This document shows, in pieces, positions 18,719 through 28,815 of a DNA stretch of 64,000 bases (position 1 is its first letter; each line of letters begins with the position of its first letter). A program made the translations under genes and the position numbers. Under the pieces are notes generated by a model that had not been told where the DNA came from, did not search any database, and saw only the letters and a program-made list of their open reading frames with translations. The DNA lies in contig JAEUSQ010000056.1 of assembly GCA_016788705.1 (NCBI GenBank), positions 34,436 through 98,435 of the forward strand, read 5' to 3'. Source of the stretch: Bacteroidetes Order II. bacterium (GTDB lineage: Bacteria; Bacteroidota; Rhodothermia; Rhodothermales; UBA2364).

Positions 18719-18761
18719 TAAACTTGTCTAAACAAATACTATATTTGTTTAGACAAGTTTA
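18719..18761. promoter_or_regulatory. 20-bp perfect palindrome around a TATATTTG element upstream of typA
   Basis: 18719-18738 is perfectly complementary to 18742-18761 with a 3-base spacer. The centre contains TATATTTG (18740-18747, plus strand), an exact fit to the Bacteroidota -7 element TAnnTTTG, although no good -33 TTTG is visible at the right spacing. The site lies 108 bases before typA and 120 bases beyond the start of the divergent OmpA/PKD gene. An operator overlapping a promoter is the simplest reading; a hairpin in the leader RNA is the alternative. Confidence 0.55.
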
Positions 18762-18869
18762 AGACCGTGTATTTTCAGCTAACGAGGTGGTTTTCACGGT
18801 TGATTAATTCAAACAGCCACTATCTTTCTTTTTTTAAAGAACTTACCCTAAAACAACAAGTCTTTATTT

Positions 18870-20699
18870 ATGAAGCAACAACAAATCAGAAATATTGCCA
18901 TTATTGCGCACGTGGATCATGGCAAGACCACCTTGGTAGATGCCATGCTCTGGCAAAGTGGCACGTTTCGGGAAAATCAGGAAGTAGCGGTTCGGGTTAT
19001 GGACTCTATGGACCTGGAGCGGGAAAAGGGCATTACCATCATGGCGAAGAACACCGCCATTCACTATGGAGATTTTAAGATCAATATTGTTGATACACCA
19101 GGACATGCTGACTTTGGTGGGGAGGTGGAAAGAACACTGCGCATGGTGGATGGTGTCTTACTCCTCGTAGATGCCGCAGAAGGCCCTTTACCACAAACCC
19201 GGTTCGTGCTCCAGAAAGCCTTATCCCTCGGCCTTCCTCCGATCATTGTAATCAATAAAATTGATCGGCAGGACGCACGACCACAAGAGGTACTTAACGA
19301 GATTTATGATTTGTTTCTGGATTTGGATGCAAACGATGAGCAAATAGAGTTCCCATATCTATATGCAGTTGCCCGCGAAGGCAAATGTACCAACGACCTC
19401 GAAAAGCCTTTGACAGATCTTAAACCCTTGTTTGAGACCATTTTAAATCATGTTCCTCCCCCTGCTGGCGATGCAGAAGCCTCTTTTCAATTTTTGGTCA
19501 CCAATGTCATTCCGAACGAGTACCTAGGCCCTCTGGCCATTGGACGTGTGATGCAAGGCAGCATCCGGAATAAACAGCGGGTGGCGCTCTGCAAAACCGA
19601 TGGAACCCAAACGTATATGCAAACCACTGGCTTGTTCGATTATGAAGGGCTTAAACACGTTCCAGTAGAGAATGCAGGGCCGGGTGATATCATCGCCATT
19701 GCAGGTATGTCTGGCATTGGCCTGGGAGATTCTATTGCAGATGCCGAAAACCCACAACCCTTACCGCCCTTGCATGTGGACGAACCCACGCTCTCTATGG
19801 AATTCCGCATCAACGATTCTCCGTTTGTGGGGCGCGATGGGAAGTTCGTTACCAGTCAACGATTGCGCGAGCGCCTCTATAGGGAAGTGGAAACCAACTT
19901 GGCCATGAAAATAGAAGACACCGAATCCGCAGATAAGTTCATGGTATTCGGTAGAGGTGAACTCCAAATGGCAATTCTAATCGAACAAATGCGTCGCGAA
20001 GGATACGAATTTGCTGTCGGACAACCACAAGTCTTGGTCAAAATGGTAAAAGGCAGCAAGCATGAACCTTTCGAGCAAATTCTGGTGGACGTGGACGAAG
20101 CGTATAGTGGTGTAGTCATTCAAAAACTGGCACTCCGAAAAGGAACCATGACCAAAATGATTAATCATGGTCTCGGACGGGTTCGGATGGAATTTGAAAT
20201 CCCAAGTAGAGGTCTTATAGGCTACCGCACCGAATTTATGACCGATACCAAGGGTACTGGCCTCTTAAACCACTTCTTCTTGGCTTATCGGCCTTGGGCT
20301 GGCAACATCGTACACCGTACTACGGGGGCCTTGGTCTCGGATAGGAGCGGTAAAACAACCGCCTATGCCATCTTAGGCTTACAAGAACGGGGCGAACTCT
20401 TTGTTGAACCTGCCGAAGATGTCTATAGTGGCATGATCATTGGCGAAAATGCCCGTGATGCCGATTTAGATGTGAACATCACCAAAGAGAAAAAGTTGAC
20501 AAATATGCGTGCCGCCAGTGCCGACTCATTCGAGAAATTGATTCCACCACGGAGAATGTCCTTGGAGGAATTGATTGAATTTATTCGGGACGACGAACTC
20601 ATCGAAATAACACCCAAATCTCTCCGGCTACGCAAGCGATACCTTGACATCAATGACCGGAAGCGATACATGAATATGCAAAAGTCAGAACAGTCTTAA
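18870..20699 (+). CDS. typA: Ribosome-associated GTPase TypA/BipA
   Basis: 609 aa, full length for the family. Translational GTPase that binds the ribosome and aids 50S assembly and stress growth. The G1 motif AHVDHGKTT (13-21), switch region [12 protein letters not shown]3 DTPGHADF, and G4 NKID are all present, followed by EF-G-like domains II, III and V and the TypA-specific C-terminal domain ([14 protein letters not shown] to LRLRKRYLD). It stands alone between a divergent promoter region with a long palindrome and a strong terminator. Confidence 0.97.
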   Translation: MKQQQIRNIAIIAHVDHGKTTLVDAMLWQSGTFRENQEVAVRVMDSMDLEREKGITIMAKNTAIHYGDFKINIVDTPGHADFGGEVERTLRMVDGVLLLVDAAEGPLPQTRFVLQKALSLGLPPIIVINKIDRQDARPQEVLNEIYDLFLDLDANDEQIEFPYLYAVAREGKCTNDLEKPLTDLKPLFETILNHVPPPAGDAEASFQFLVTNVIPNEYLGPLAIGRVMQGSIRNKQRVALCKTDGTQTYMQTTGLFDYEGLKHVPVENAGPGDIIAIAGMSGIGLGDSIADAENPQPLPPLHVDEPTLSMEFRINDSPFVGRDGKFVTSQRLRERLYREVETNLAMKIEDTESADKFMVFGRGELQMAILIEQMRREGYEFAVGQPQVLVKMVKGSKHEPFEQILVDVDEAYSGVVIQKLALRKGTMTKMINHGLGRVRMEFEIPSRGLIGYRTEFMTDTKGTGLLNHFFLAYRPWAGNIVHRTTGALVSDRSGKTTAYAILGLQERGELFVEPAEDVYSGMIIGENARDADLDVNITKEKKLTNMRAASADSFEKLIPPRRMSLEELIEFIRDDELIEITPKSLRLRKRYLDINDRKRYMNMQKSEQS

Positions 20700-20711
20700 G
20701 CAAAGCCCTTT

Positions 20712-20755
20712 ACAAAAGATGGGTTCCAGAATCTTTTCCGGAACCCATCTTTTGT
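20712..20755. terminator. Bidirectional terminator
   Basis: A perfect 16-bp stem (20712-20727 with 20740-20755) with A/T-rich outer ends, between the convergent typA and TPR-Ppx/GppA-like genes. Confidence 0.85.
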
Positions 20756-20773
20756 AAGATGGGCCTCTTATGC

Positions 20774-22168
20774 TTATTCTGTCTCTTTCTTATACTGCTC
20801 GGTTACTGTGTAAACAATATAACCAGTTAACCACCCAACTACACCTTGTCGCGCAAAGTACAACTTTTTCTTAGGGCCAGAAGCAGACCATTCATTTACC
20901 AATGCTTCAAGCCAGATGGATCCAGAAATCAGCGCTTCTTGTTCAAAAGTAGAGGTTACCCGCCCTACTTCGGTTTTCGCCTTCTCGAAAAGTGCATCAT
21001 CCTCGATGCCAGCCAAGTTAGGATTGGTCAGTGACTGGTAATCATTTATAGCCATCTCTTTGAATTTCCGTATGTCGGCAGGGGTCAATTCCACAAAAAG
21101 CTCATTCACTTTATCTGCTTTTAGATATGTAGCAATTGCCCATACGATTCCACCAGACAGATAGACGTTAGGACGATTCTTTAAGACAGGATGACGGTTT
21201 ACCTCATCTGCAATCTCAGATTTAAAACGCCCGTCAATCAGCAGTTTGCCCATATTCCCAAATTCCTGAGGCGAGGCGTACTGATACTTTTTAATCTCGT
21301 TGGTAAATGACTTTGTCCCAAAAGGAAATGAAATGGGATCAAAGGAATCATTGCCCGTGAAAGCACCACCCTTTGTATTACCACTGCCAACATCTAATAC
21401 AGAAACCGTTTGAAGTTGCCTAGGGGGTACGATGCCTTTGGCCAAATATTGCCCTTCTTGCTCGGGCGTAATGTAGTCGAACTTATAACCCGCATTTTTG
21501 ATAGGGGTCACGATCTGCGTTTCAAAAGTGGTTTGTTGATTTTTTTTATCCACTTCTTGTTTCAAACCACTACTGACAACCACAAAAATGCGGTCTTTAG
21601 GAATCCCATGTTTGGTTTCCGCCTCGTTCAAATAAGCTTGAACAGCCGCCAAGGTGGCAGCATTCGATTGCGAAGACAGCACCATAGGGTCGGTATTCTT
21701 GGTATTATCGTATTTTGTGGCATACTCGTATTGCCCGCGTGCGTTTAAAGAGACCCCTATAAGACTCAGTTTTACACCTTTAGAGCCAATATCTACCCCA
21801 GCATATACTTCATCAACCCCTCTGATACCGCTCGAAAGTTCACGAACTGCACGCGCACTGACACCCATATTGATGTTATTGTATAACTCAATTGATTTAT
21901 TAAAAGCCCGTATAGCCTCCACATTTCTACTTGTGTCCCGATACAAAAGGCCCAGATATTCTTGAGCCACTGCTTCCCAGTAGGTCGCTTTTCGTTGACG
22001 GGCATCTTCGAGCCCACGCTTCAGGTAATACTCGGCCTGATCAAATTGGTTGGCTTCCCGCAACGAGTTCCCAGCTTTCAGATAGCGCAGGTAGGCATCT
22101 GGTAGTTGGGCATATGCAGGCAACATGCCGATCAGGAAGACAAATAGGAGGATTGATATCCGCTTCAT
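20774..22168 (-). CDS. Exported TPR protein with Ppx/GppA-like ASKHA domain
   Basis: The ATG at 22168 opens a typical signal peptide (MKRISILLFVFLIGMLPAYA, cleaved before Gln21), giving 464 residues after cleavage. Two or three TPR-like helices (about 25-105) precede a domain with actin-like ATPase motifs: phosphate-1 AGVDIGSKGVKLSLIG (123-138), a Ppx-type signature SSGLKQEV, a YITPEQEGQYLAKG segment matching the Ppx/GppA active-site region, phosphate-2 VSVLDVGSGNTKG, and adenosine motif VYLSGGIVWA. The family hydrolyses polyphosphate or pppGpp in the cytoplasm; a signal peptide on such a domain is unexpected. The C-terminus ends in a hydrophobic stretch (GVVGWLTGYIVYTV) that may associate with membrane. 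Activity is unproven. Confidence 0.7.
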   Translation of the reverse strand: MKRISILLFVFLIGMLPAYAQLPDAYLRYLKAGNSLREANQFDQAEYYLKRGLEDARQRKATYWEAVAQEYLGLLYRDTSRNVEAIRAFNKSIELYNNINMGVSARAVRELSSGIRGVDEVYAGVDIGSKGVKLSLIGVSLNARGQYEYATKYDNTKNTDPMVLSSQSNAATLAAVQAYLNEAETKHGIPKDRIFVVVSSGLKQEVDKKNQQTTFETQIVTPIKNAGYKFDYITPEQEGQYLAKGIVPPRQLQTVSVLDVGSGNTKGGAFTGNDSFDPISFPFGTKSFTNEIKKYQYASPQEFGNMGKLLIDGRFKSEIADEVNRHPVLKNRPNVYLSGGIVWAIATYLKADKVNELFVELTPADIRKFKEMAINDYQSLTNPNLAGIEDDALFEKAKTEVGRVTSTFEQEALISGSIWLEALVNEWSASGPKKKLYFARQGVVGWLTGYIVYTVTEQYKKETE

Positions 22169-22422
22169 AGTTATATAGTGGATTGGTATGTTAAATGTCC
22201 TGCACACCCAAAAAGGTTTCAGGAACAAAGGTAGCTAGTATCTTAATGCTAATAAAGTATTTTGCAAATTGCAAGGGGAGGCACTTATAAGATCGGATTT
22301 TTTATGGTTACGTTTAGCCAAAGCATACTTTTTTTTGCACTTCTCATTTTTTTTCTCGTACCAATGTCGCTTTTTAATTTTTTTTCGGGTATCTATAAGT
22401 GTGGTGGTTTAATAGATGACTA

Positions 22423-22502
22423 TGCCTGGTCGCCAGTCACTGGTTGTTCAGGCAAGCATTTTAAAAGAAGGCCCGAAGTCTCCCTGCTTCGGGTTTTCTT
22501 TT
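22423..22502 (+). ncRNA. Candidate small structured RNA with terminator
   Basis: In the 419-bp gap between two minus-strand genes, a nested hairpin (TGCCTG at 22423-22428 with CAGGCA at 22449-22454, enclosing CCAGT/ACTGG) is followed by a plus-strand terminator: CCCGAAG (22472-22478), CTTCGGG (22487-22493), then TTTTCTTTT. No plausible plus-strand protein gene ends here, so the terminator may close a short RNA. Its 5' end is not identifiable. Confidence 0.35.
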
Positions 22503-22518
22503 GTATCCCTGTATAAGC

Positions 22519-22557
22519 TAAAAACCCTCTATGCAATACTTTATGCTTAGAGGGTTT
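22519..22557 (-). terminator. Terminator of the sdh operon
   Basis: A 10-bp stem (22522-22531 with 22548-22557). On the minus strand, it is followed by a run of Ts, and it lies 31 bases past the end of sdhB. Confidence 0.7.
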
Positions 22558-22587
22558 AGATTCATAAACTATAACGCAAATAAGCGC

Positions 22588-23349
22588 CTATTTACCCGTA
22601 AGAATCGCTTTAAAATACTCTCTACGCATTTTAGCAATACCAGCAATAGAAATTCCCTTCGGACAGACAGCCTCACACTCACCATGGTTGGAGCAGTCGC
22701 CAAATCCTTCAGCCTTCATCTGATCCACCATTGCGATCACACGGCGCTTCCGCTCCGGTTGACCTTGTGGTAACAGGGCCAACTGACTGATTTTAGCTGC
22801 GGTAAACAACGAGGCCGAGGCATTAGGACACGCTGCAACACATGCCCCACATCCAATACAAGCTGCATAATCGAACGCTTCATCTGCCACCTCCTTGCCA
22901 ATGGGAAGAGCATGGGCATCAGGGGCTGATCCCGTCTTTACAGAAATATATCCTCCGGCTTCTTGAATCCGATCGAATGCTGTACGATCTACGACCAAGT
23001 CCCGAACAATCGGGAAGGCTTTTGCACGCCAAGGTTCAATGGTAATCGCATCACCATCTTTATAGTGGCGCATATGCAACTGACACGAAGCCGTGCGTTG
23101 TTGCGGTCCGTGCGCCGTCCCATTAATCACTACTCCACAGCTACCACAAATACCCTCACGGCAGTCGTGGTCAAATTCGACGGGGACTTGTCCTTCCTTC
23201 GTAAGCCTTTCGTTCAACACGTCCAGCATTTCGAGGAACGACATATGGGGGTTTACCGTGTCAAGGGTATATTGCTCAAAGTTTCCTTTGGCATTCGGGC
23301 CGGATTGTCGCCAAACCCGCAGGTGTATGGTCATGTTATCGTGGCTCAT
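22588..23349 (-). CDS. sdhB: Succinate dehydrogenase/fumarate reductase iron-sulfur subunit
   Basis: 253 aa. Carries electrons from the flavoprotein to the membrane cytochrome in complex II. The plant-type [2Fe-2S] cluster ligands are Cys63, Cys68, Cys71 and Cys89. The [4Fe-4S] motif CIGCGAC...C (164-174) and the [3Fe-4S] set (Cys225, Cys229 with an earlier Cys219) complete the chain. [12 protein letters not shown] is the usual C-terminal signature. Last gene of an sdhC-sdhA-sdhB operon on the minus strand, 66 bases after sdhA. Confidence 0.95.
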   Translation of the reverse strand: MSHDNMTIHLRVWRQSGPNAKGNFEQYTLDTVNPHMSFLEMLDVLNERLTKEGQVPVEFDHDCREGICGSCGVVINGTAHGPQQRTASCQLHMRHYKDGDAITIEPWRAKAFPIVRDLVVDRTAFDRIQEAGGYISVKTGSAPDAHALPIGKEVADEAFDYAACIGCGACVAACPNASASLFTAAKISQLALLPQGQPERKRRVIAMVDQMKAEGFGDCSNHGECEAVCPKGISIAGIAKMRREYFKAILTGK

Positions 23350-23415
23350 AGCACTTCTTTTTTCTGGTTATCTATAAATAAAAGACAGTCTTCAGACGAA
23401 ACGTCGGTGACAGCA

Positions 23416-25335
23416 TTACTTATAGCTCCGTTGGGTTAGTTTAACGTTTTCGAATACCAAAGATTCTTTGTGGAGGGCAGGTTCGGCATGGTCGCCTTTA
23501 TATTCCCATGTTGATACATAAGCGTAGTCTTCGTCATTTCGTAAAGCTTCACCATCTTCTGTCTGGTATTCCTCCCGGAAGTGGCCTCCACAAGATTCCT
23601 CCCGGTAAAATGCATCACGCGCCATCAATTCCCCCAGTTCTAAAAAGTCCGCCACCCGGTTTGCAAACTCAAGACTTTTGTTCATGGTATTGGCTTCGCC
23701 GGGGACGTACACATTCTTCCAAAAGTCTTCCCGGAGCGCCTGAATATCTTTGATAGCTTGTTCGAGGCCCACTTTATTTCTGGACATACCTACCTGATCC
23801 CACATAATCTTACCCAATTCGCGATGGTACTCCAATACGGTTTTTTTGCCCTTAATGTTCAATAGCTTCTGAATGCGATCGCTTGATTCTTTTTCTGCTT
23901 CCTCAAAAGCCGGATGAGACTCGTTAATTGCTTCCAACGAATTGCTTGCAATATAATCCGTCACGGTATAAGGCGCCACAAAGTAACCATCTGCTAAACC
24001 TTGCATCAATGCGCTTGCGCCCAATCGGTTTGCTCCATGATCCGAGAAATTGGCTTCACCCAACGCAAACAAGCCAGGAACAGTAGTCATCAAAGAATAA
24101 TCTACCCAAAGACCGCCCATTGTATAGTGTACAGCCGGATAAATGCGCATGGGAACTTCATATGGGTTTTCACCTGTAATCCGCTCATACATTTCAAACA
24201 AGTTACCATACCGCTCTTCAATGGTATGTTTGCCCAAACGCTTGATAGAGTCCGCAAAATCTAAATAAACCGCCAATCCAGTTTCGCCAACCCCGCGCCC
24301 TTCATCGCACACATACTTTGCATTACGCGATGCCACATCACGGGGGACTAAGTTCCCAAAACTAGGATAGCGCCGCTCGAGGAAATAATCTCGGTCTTCT
24401 TCCGAAATTTGATTCGGGTGCTTTTGGCAGTCTTCTTTCTTCTTAGGCACCCAAACCCGGCCATCGTTCCGTAGCGACTCAGACATTAGGGTGAGTTTAG
24501 ACTGGTAATCTCCGGAAACAGGAATACAGGTTGGGTGTATTTGCGTAAAGCATGGATTTCCGAAGAGAGCACCTCTTTTATACGCCTTCCAAGCGGCTGT
24601 TACGTTTGAGTTTTTGGCATTGGTTGAAAGATAAAAAACATTCCCATAACCACCTGTACACAACAACACAGCACTACCAGAATGGCGCTCATATTCTCCG
24701 GTTACTAAGTTACGGCAGATAATGCCACGCGCTTTCCCATCTACAACCACAACGTCCAACATCTCGTGACGTGCATACATTTGCACCTGACCCGCATTGA
24801 TGGTCTTATTTAGCGCGCCATAAGCACCCAAAAGCAATTGCTGACCTGTTTGGCCACGTGCATAAAACGTCCGAGAAAGCTGAGCTCCTCCAAAAGAGCG
24901 GTTATCTAACAAGCCGCCATACTCCCGTGCAAACGGAACGCCTTGTGCCACACACTGGTCTATAATATCCACACTGGTTTCAGCAAGCCGATAAACATTG
25001 GCTTCGCGCGCCCGATAATCGCCCCCTTTTACCGTATCATAGAACAATCGGTAGATCGAGTCACCATCTCCTGCATAATTTTTGGCCGCATTAATACCGC
25101 CTTGTGCAGCAATGGAGTGCGCACGCCGCGCCGAGTCCTGAATACAAAAAGCCTTTATGTTATAGCCAAGTTCTGCCAGACTTGCGGCGGCTGCTGCCCC
25201 GGCCAAACCAGTTCCGACTACGATAATGGTGTGCTTGCGTTTGTTTGCCGGGTTCACAAGCTTCATGTTCTGCTTGAATCGGGTCCACTTCTCTGAAATG
25301 GGACCGGCAGGAATACGCGCATCTAATTTCGACAT
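23416..25335 (-). CDS. sdhA: Succinate dehydrogenase/fumarate reductase flavoprotein subunit
   Basis: 639 aa. Oxidises succinate to fumarate (or the reverse) using covalently bound FAD. The dinucleotide-binding motif [15 protein letters not shown] lies at about 40-54, and the FAD-linking histidine is His73 in [13 protein letters not shown]. The substrate-site signatures HPTCIP, then [14 protein letters not shown], and [19 protein letters not shown] are present. Length and the N-terminal extension match the Bacteroidota/Firmicutes-type enzyme that works with a single cytochrome b subunit. Flanked by sdhC and sdhB in the same orientation. Confidence 0.97.
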   Translation of the reverse strand: MSKLDARIPAGPISEKWTRFKQNMKLVNPANKRKHTIIVVGTGLAGAAAAASLAELGYNIKAFCIQDSARRAHSIAAQGGINAAKNYAGDGDSIYRLFYDTVKGGDYRAREANVYRLAETSVDIIDQCVAQGVPFAREYGGLLDNRSFGGAQLSRTFYARGQTGQQLLLGAYGALNKTINAGQVQMYARHEMLDVVVVDGKARGIICRNLVTGEYERHSGSAVLLCTGGYGNVFYLSTNAKNSNVTAAWKAYKRGALFGNPCFTQIHPTCIPVSGDYQSKLTLMSESLRNDGRVWVPKKKEDCQKHPNQISEEDRDYFLERRYPSFGNLVPRDVASRNAKYVCDEGRGVGETGLAVYLDFADSIKRLGKHTIEERYGNLFEMYERITGENPYEVPMRIYPAVHYTMGGLWVDYSLMTTVPGLFALGEANFSDHGANRLGASALMQGLADGYFVAPYTVTDYIASNSLEAINESHPAFEEAEKESSDRIQKLLNIKGKKTVLEYHRELGKIMWDQVGMSRNKVGLEQAIKDIQALREDFWKNVYVPGEANTMNKSLEFANRVADFLELGELMARDAFYREESCGGHFREEYQTEDGEALRNDEDYAYVSTWEYKGDHAEPALHKESLVFENVKLTQRSYK

Positions 25336-25380
25336 AGCGGTTATTCTATAAGATGAAAGGATTTTCCAGATTTAATAAGA

Positions 25381-26076
25381 TTAAGGCTTCAAATGCAAAT
25401 ACAACGGCAAGACAAAAAATCCCAACGCAATTAATACTGCAAAGACCAGTGCCGCCGCATACATTGTGTTGGAGAGCCGAGAACTCATTGCCCCGATGCT
25501 CTGAAAAGCACTCCAAAAGCCATGGCGCAAATGGAAACCCAATAAAACCATCACCCCCATATAGAGCGCGACCCACAAAGGATTAACAAATACATCTACC
25601 ACCACCTTATACATATCCCGAACAGGCTCAACCCCACCAGGGAGCATGGTATCATAATGCGGTCCGAACCGGAATTGCCAAACGTGCAATACGATAAAGA
25701 ACAACAAGATGAGACCCGTCCATATCATGCTTTTGGAAGCAGGAGACATGCGGCTCGGAGCACCGCCCGAAACATGCAGGGCGTATCCTTCAGGACGTGC
25801 TTTTTGCTTTTCTTGTGCAATGCTGATGCCTAAAATCGCATGAAAAAGAACGATCGCAATTAGACCAATTTCAACGATCAAAACCAATGGACCCAAACTG
25901 TGCAACTTTGCAGTATAGGCATTTACGGCGTCTGCACCTATAAAAAAGCCCAAATTACCCGCCAGATGCACCACTAAAAACCCCATCAGGCCAATACCGG
26001 TAACCCCCGTTATAAACTTGCGGCCTGTCTGAGAACGGTAAAACTTAAGGATTTTGGATTCTGAAGTTTGGCTCAT
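25381..26076 (-). CDS. sdhC: Succinate dehydrogenase cytochrome b subunit
   Basis: 231 aa with five hydrophobic segments, consistent with the B. subtilis/Wolinella-type single membrane anchor carrying two haems and the quinone site. Histidines in membrane contexts suitable for haem ligation include those in VVHLAGNLGFF, VLFHAILGI, FIVLHVWQF and LLGFHLRHGFW. First gene of the sdhCAB operon. It diverges from the AI-2E-type permease gene across about 300 bases. Confidence 0.93.
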   Translation of the reverse strand: MSQTSESKILKFYRSQTGRKFITGVTGIGLMGFLVVHLAGNLGFFIGADAVNAYTAKLHSLGPLVLIVEIGLIAIVLFHAILGISIAQEKQKARPEGYALHVSGGAPSRMSPASKSMIWTGLILLFFIVLHVWQFRFGPHYDTMLPGGVEPVRDMYKVVVDVFVNPLWVALYMGVMVLLGFHLRHGFWSAFQSIGAMSSRLSNTMYAAALVFAVLIALGFFVLPLYLHLKP

Positions 26077-26169
26077 GGTATTTCACAATGTTTATGCCCG
26101 TTAAAAACAATTAACCAGATATACCTCTCATGAACTTGTTCGTTAGACACTGCCGATATACCTGCTTTG

Positions 26170-26177
26170 TATCTTTG
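26170..26177 (+). promoter_or_regulatory. TATCTTTG, -7 promoter element candidate
   Basis: Exact match to the Bacteroidota -7 consensus TAnnTTTG in the gap between sdhC and the AI-2E-type permease gene. No clear -33 TTTG at the usual distance, so support is partial. It would drive the permease gene. Confidence 0.35.
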
Positions 26178-26382
26178 TAAATTAAACCATTAACAAAGCC
26201 AAATGAGACTTTACCTTTATGATTGAACAAAAATTTAGGTGAAGATACAGACAAAGCAGCGTGAAGATGTGCGACAAATGGTTATATCAAGAAATACCTA
26301 CGATGTAAACAAAAAATCCCTTACCTATTTGCAGAATAATTCCGTACATTTCCCTGCAACGATCATTTCTTCTCTCAACGTC

Positions 26383-27489
26383 ATGGTTCAAAGTTCCAAT
26401 AACCTTATCCTCTTACTGCTTGGCATTCTGGTCGCTATAGCCCTAGGCTTTGTGATGCACCTGCTCGCCTCTATTTTATTACCGCTTATTATTGCCCTCC
26501 TGCTATCGAACTTGTTTTCGCCCATTATGCTTTATTTCAAGAAGCGGAAATTTCCGGCTTTTATTGGGCTTTTAATGGTATTGCTGGTATTTGGATTAAT
26601 GGTCTCGGTCTTGGGATTGCTAATCTATTCCAGCATTGCTTCTTTTGTAGATGGTATCCGTATTTATCAACCCAAACTCACCCAGTTGGTTGTGGACATG
26701 GAGTATCAACTCAGGCAGGTTCTTGGGAACTTTGACATGCGGATTGAGGACATTCCGTGGCAAGACGCTTTGAGCGTCTCATCGGTTGCAGACTCGGTAA
26801 CATCTGGGGTTGGTTCTTTTTTGCACTTTCTGACCAATACATTCATTGTTATTTTATACATGATGTTTATTCTCGCTACTTCCGGTCAACTTACCCAAAA
26901 AGTAAAGTCAGCCTTTCAGCCAGGATATGCCAATGCTATGGCAGGAATTATAGAAAATATAGACAAGCAGGTTCGGCAATATCTTTTTGTAAAGACCCTA
27001 ATGAGCTTACTTATGGGCATTGTGACGAGTCTAATCCTTTGGCTCATCGGGTTGGATTTTCCAATTATGTGGGGTTTTATTGCGTTTCTCCTAAACTACA
27101 TCCCGAACGTCGGTGGAACCATTGCAACCGCATTGCCCGTCATCTTGGCTATTTTGCAGTTCGATAGCTGGGTGCAACCCGTATTGGTATTAACGCTGCC
27201 GCTTGCAGCCCACATGATTATCGGTAATGTTTTGGAGCCACGGATCATGGCCAACAGTTTGGACCTGAGCGCGGTTCTCGTATTAATTTCCTTAATCTTT
27301 TGGGGTTGGTTGTGGGGAATTGGTGGCATGATCTTGGCGGTCCCACTTACCGCAACCATAAAAATTATTTTTGAGAACATTGTACCACTACACCCGCTTT
27401 CTATTTTAATGAGTGGCGAAATTCCTTTAAAAGAAGAGGTATTGGAGAAGATAGAGGAACAACTTGAGCCTGTTAACCTAAAGGGTTAA
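26383..27489 (+). CDS. AI-2E-type (PerM/YdiK-like) membrane permease
   Basis: From the ATG at 26383 the product is 368 aa and begins directly before the first membrane helix (NLILLLLGILVAIALG). The frame is open upstream through an ATG at 26278 to a GTG at 26239, but those 48 residues are not family-like. About eight membrane segments, with a soluble region after the third, and the conserved NYIPNVGGTIATALPVILA and LEPRIMANSLDLSAVLVLIS motifs identify the family. Members have been reported as exporters of autoinducer-2, sodium/proton antiporters or of unknown function, so the substrate cannot be named. A hairpin overlaps the stop codon. Confidence 0.85.
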   Translation: MVQSSNNLILLLLGILVAIALGFVMHLLASILLPLIIALLLSNLFSPIMLYFKKRKFPAFIGLLMVLLVFGLMVSVLGLLIYSSIASFVDGIRIYQPKLTQLVVDMEYQLRQVLGNFDMRIEDIPWQDALSVSSVADSVTSGVGSFLHFLTNTFIVILYMMFILATSGQLTQKVKSAFQPGYANAMAGIIENIDKQVRQYLFVKTLMSLLMGIVTSLILWLIGLDFPIMWGFIAFLLNYIPNVGGTIATALPVILAILQFDSWVQPVLVLTLPLAAHMIIGNVLEPRIMANSLDLSAVLVLISLIFWGWLWGIGGMILAVPLTATIKIIFENIVPLHPLSILMSGEIPLKEEVLEKIEEQLEPVNLKG

Positions 27490-27506
27490 CCCAAAAAGGT
27501 TAACCC
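27483..27506. terminator. Hairpin overlapping the permease stop codon
   Basis: A 9-bp stem (GGGTTAACC at 27483-27491 with GGTTAACCC at 27498-27506) between convergent permease and ychF genes. There is no long T run, so termination strength is uncertain. A third partial copy, GTTAACC, lies at about 27472. Confidence 0.45.
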
Positions 27507-27544
27507 AGATCAGCATTCTTCTGTTTTATGTAGGTGATTTTTGC

Positions 27545-28645
27545 TTAGACATTAAACAGAAAATGGATGACATCGCCGTCTTGAACGACATATTCTTTCC
27601 CCTCTGCACGCAGTAAACCAGCCTGACGCGCCGCAGACTCGGAACCAAGGCGCACGTAATCTTCATATTTTATGGTTTCCGCACGGATAAAACCACGTTC
27701 AAAATCCGAATGAATTACTCCCGCAGCACCCGGTGCTTTTGTGCCCCGTGTAATAGTCCATGCCCGTACTTCCTTTACACCTGCTGTAATATATGTGATC
27801 AATCCTAAAAGATGATAGGCAGCTTTGATCAATCGTTCCAATCCACTATTTTCAAGTCCCATATCTTCTAAGAACATGACTTTTTCGTCGGGCGCTAATT
27901 GTGCCAATTGAGACTCAATCTCCGCTGACACCACTACCACTTCCGATCCTTCCCCTTCTGCCCATGCCTGCACTTCTTGTACATACGCATTGCCGCTTAA
28001 TATCTCCGATTCCGCAACGTTTGCAGCATACAAAATGGGCTTGGCAGAAAGAAGAAAAAAGCTGTCTAAGAGTTCTTTTTCATGGTCACCCATAAGCGGC
28101 ATTGTGCGAATAGCTTTTTCATCTAACAAGTGGGCCTGAACCCGCTTCAACAGATCGAGTTCCTGTGCTGCTTTTTTATCCCCAGCTTTTACCGCACGTT
28201 GTACCCGATCTATCCGTCGTTCAACGCTCTCCAGATCTTTAAGGATTAACTCTAAACTGATCACCCCCATGTCGCGAGTTGGATTCACAGAACCGTTGAC
28301 ATGTACAATATTCGGATCGTCAAAGCAACGTACCACCTGAATGACCGCATCCACTTCTCTAATGTGTGACAAAAACTGATTGCCCAATCCTTCACCCTTC
28401 GAGGCACCTTCCACCAAGCCCGCAATGTCCACAAACTCTATAGTAGCCGGAACCACCTTCTGCGCCTTCACCAAGCGTTCCAAAACCTGTAGGCGCACAT
28501 CAGGAACAGCTACAATACCCACATTAGGCTCTATGGTGGCGAAAGGATAATTCGCTGCAAGTGCAGATTGTTGCGAGGTGAGTGCATTAAAAAGAGTGGA
28601 CTTTCCTACATTCGGAAGCCCAACTATGCCACAACGTAATGCCAT
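27545..28645 (-). CDS. ychF: Redox-regulated ATPase YchF
   Basis: 366 aa, standard length. Obg-related P-loop protein that prefers ATP and associates with the ribosome. Walker A is GLPNVGKS (9-16); the switch region DIAGLVEGASKGEGLGNQFL follows; the G4 position reads NVAE instead of NKxD, the hallmark of YchF's ATP preference. The TGS domain with the HSDFERGFIRAE motif is at the C-terminus, which ends in HFLFNV. It is a monocistronic gene, divergent from the small outer-membrane protein gene at 28816. Confidence 0.97.
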   Translation of the reverse strand: MALRCGIVGLPNVGKSTLFNALTSQQSALAANYPFATIEPNVGIVAVPDVRLQVLERLVKAQKVVPATIEFVDIAGLVEGASKGEGLGNQFLSHIREVDAVIQVVRCFDDPNIVHVNGSVNPTRDMGVISLELILKDLESVERRIDRVQRAVKAGDKKAAQELDLLKRVQAHLLDEKAIRTMPLMGDHEKELLDSFFLLSAKPILYAANVAESEILSGNAYVQEVQAWAEGEGSEVVVVSAEIESQLAQLAPDEKVMFLEDMGLENSGLERLIKAAYHLLGLITYITAGVKEVRAWTITRGTKAPGAAGVIHSDFERGFIRAETIKYEDYVRLGSESAARQAGLLRAEGKEYVVQDGDVIHFLFNV

Positions 28646-28815
28646 CGGAGTTTATTTGGGGTTTATAATTTATTAAGCCTGATAATATACTCGGTCTTTT
28701 AATGACTGGATTGAAATTTCTTGCGAACATCGTTTCGGAAGTACAAAATTCTTCCCTAAATTTGAGGCTGTATTATTGTGATACCAAAGTACTTTTAACG
28801 AACGATAAATTGGCT

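Noticed and set aside
22262..22516. 84-aa plus-strand ORF in the sdhB/Ppx-like gap
   Set aside because: It contains a clear terminator in its coding frame and has no start-proximal coding character.
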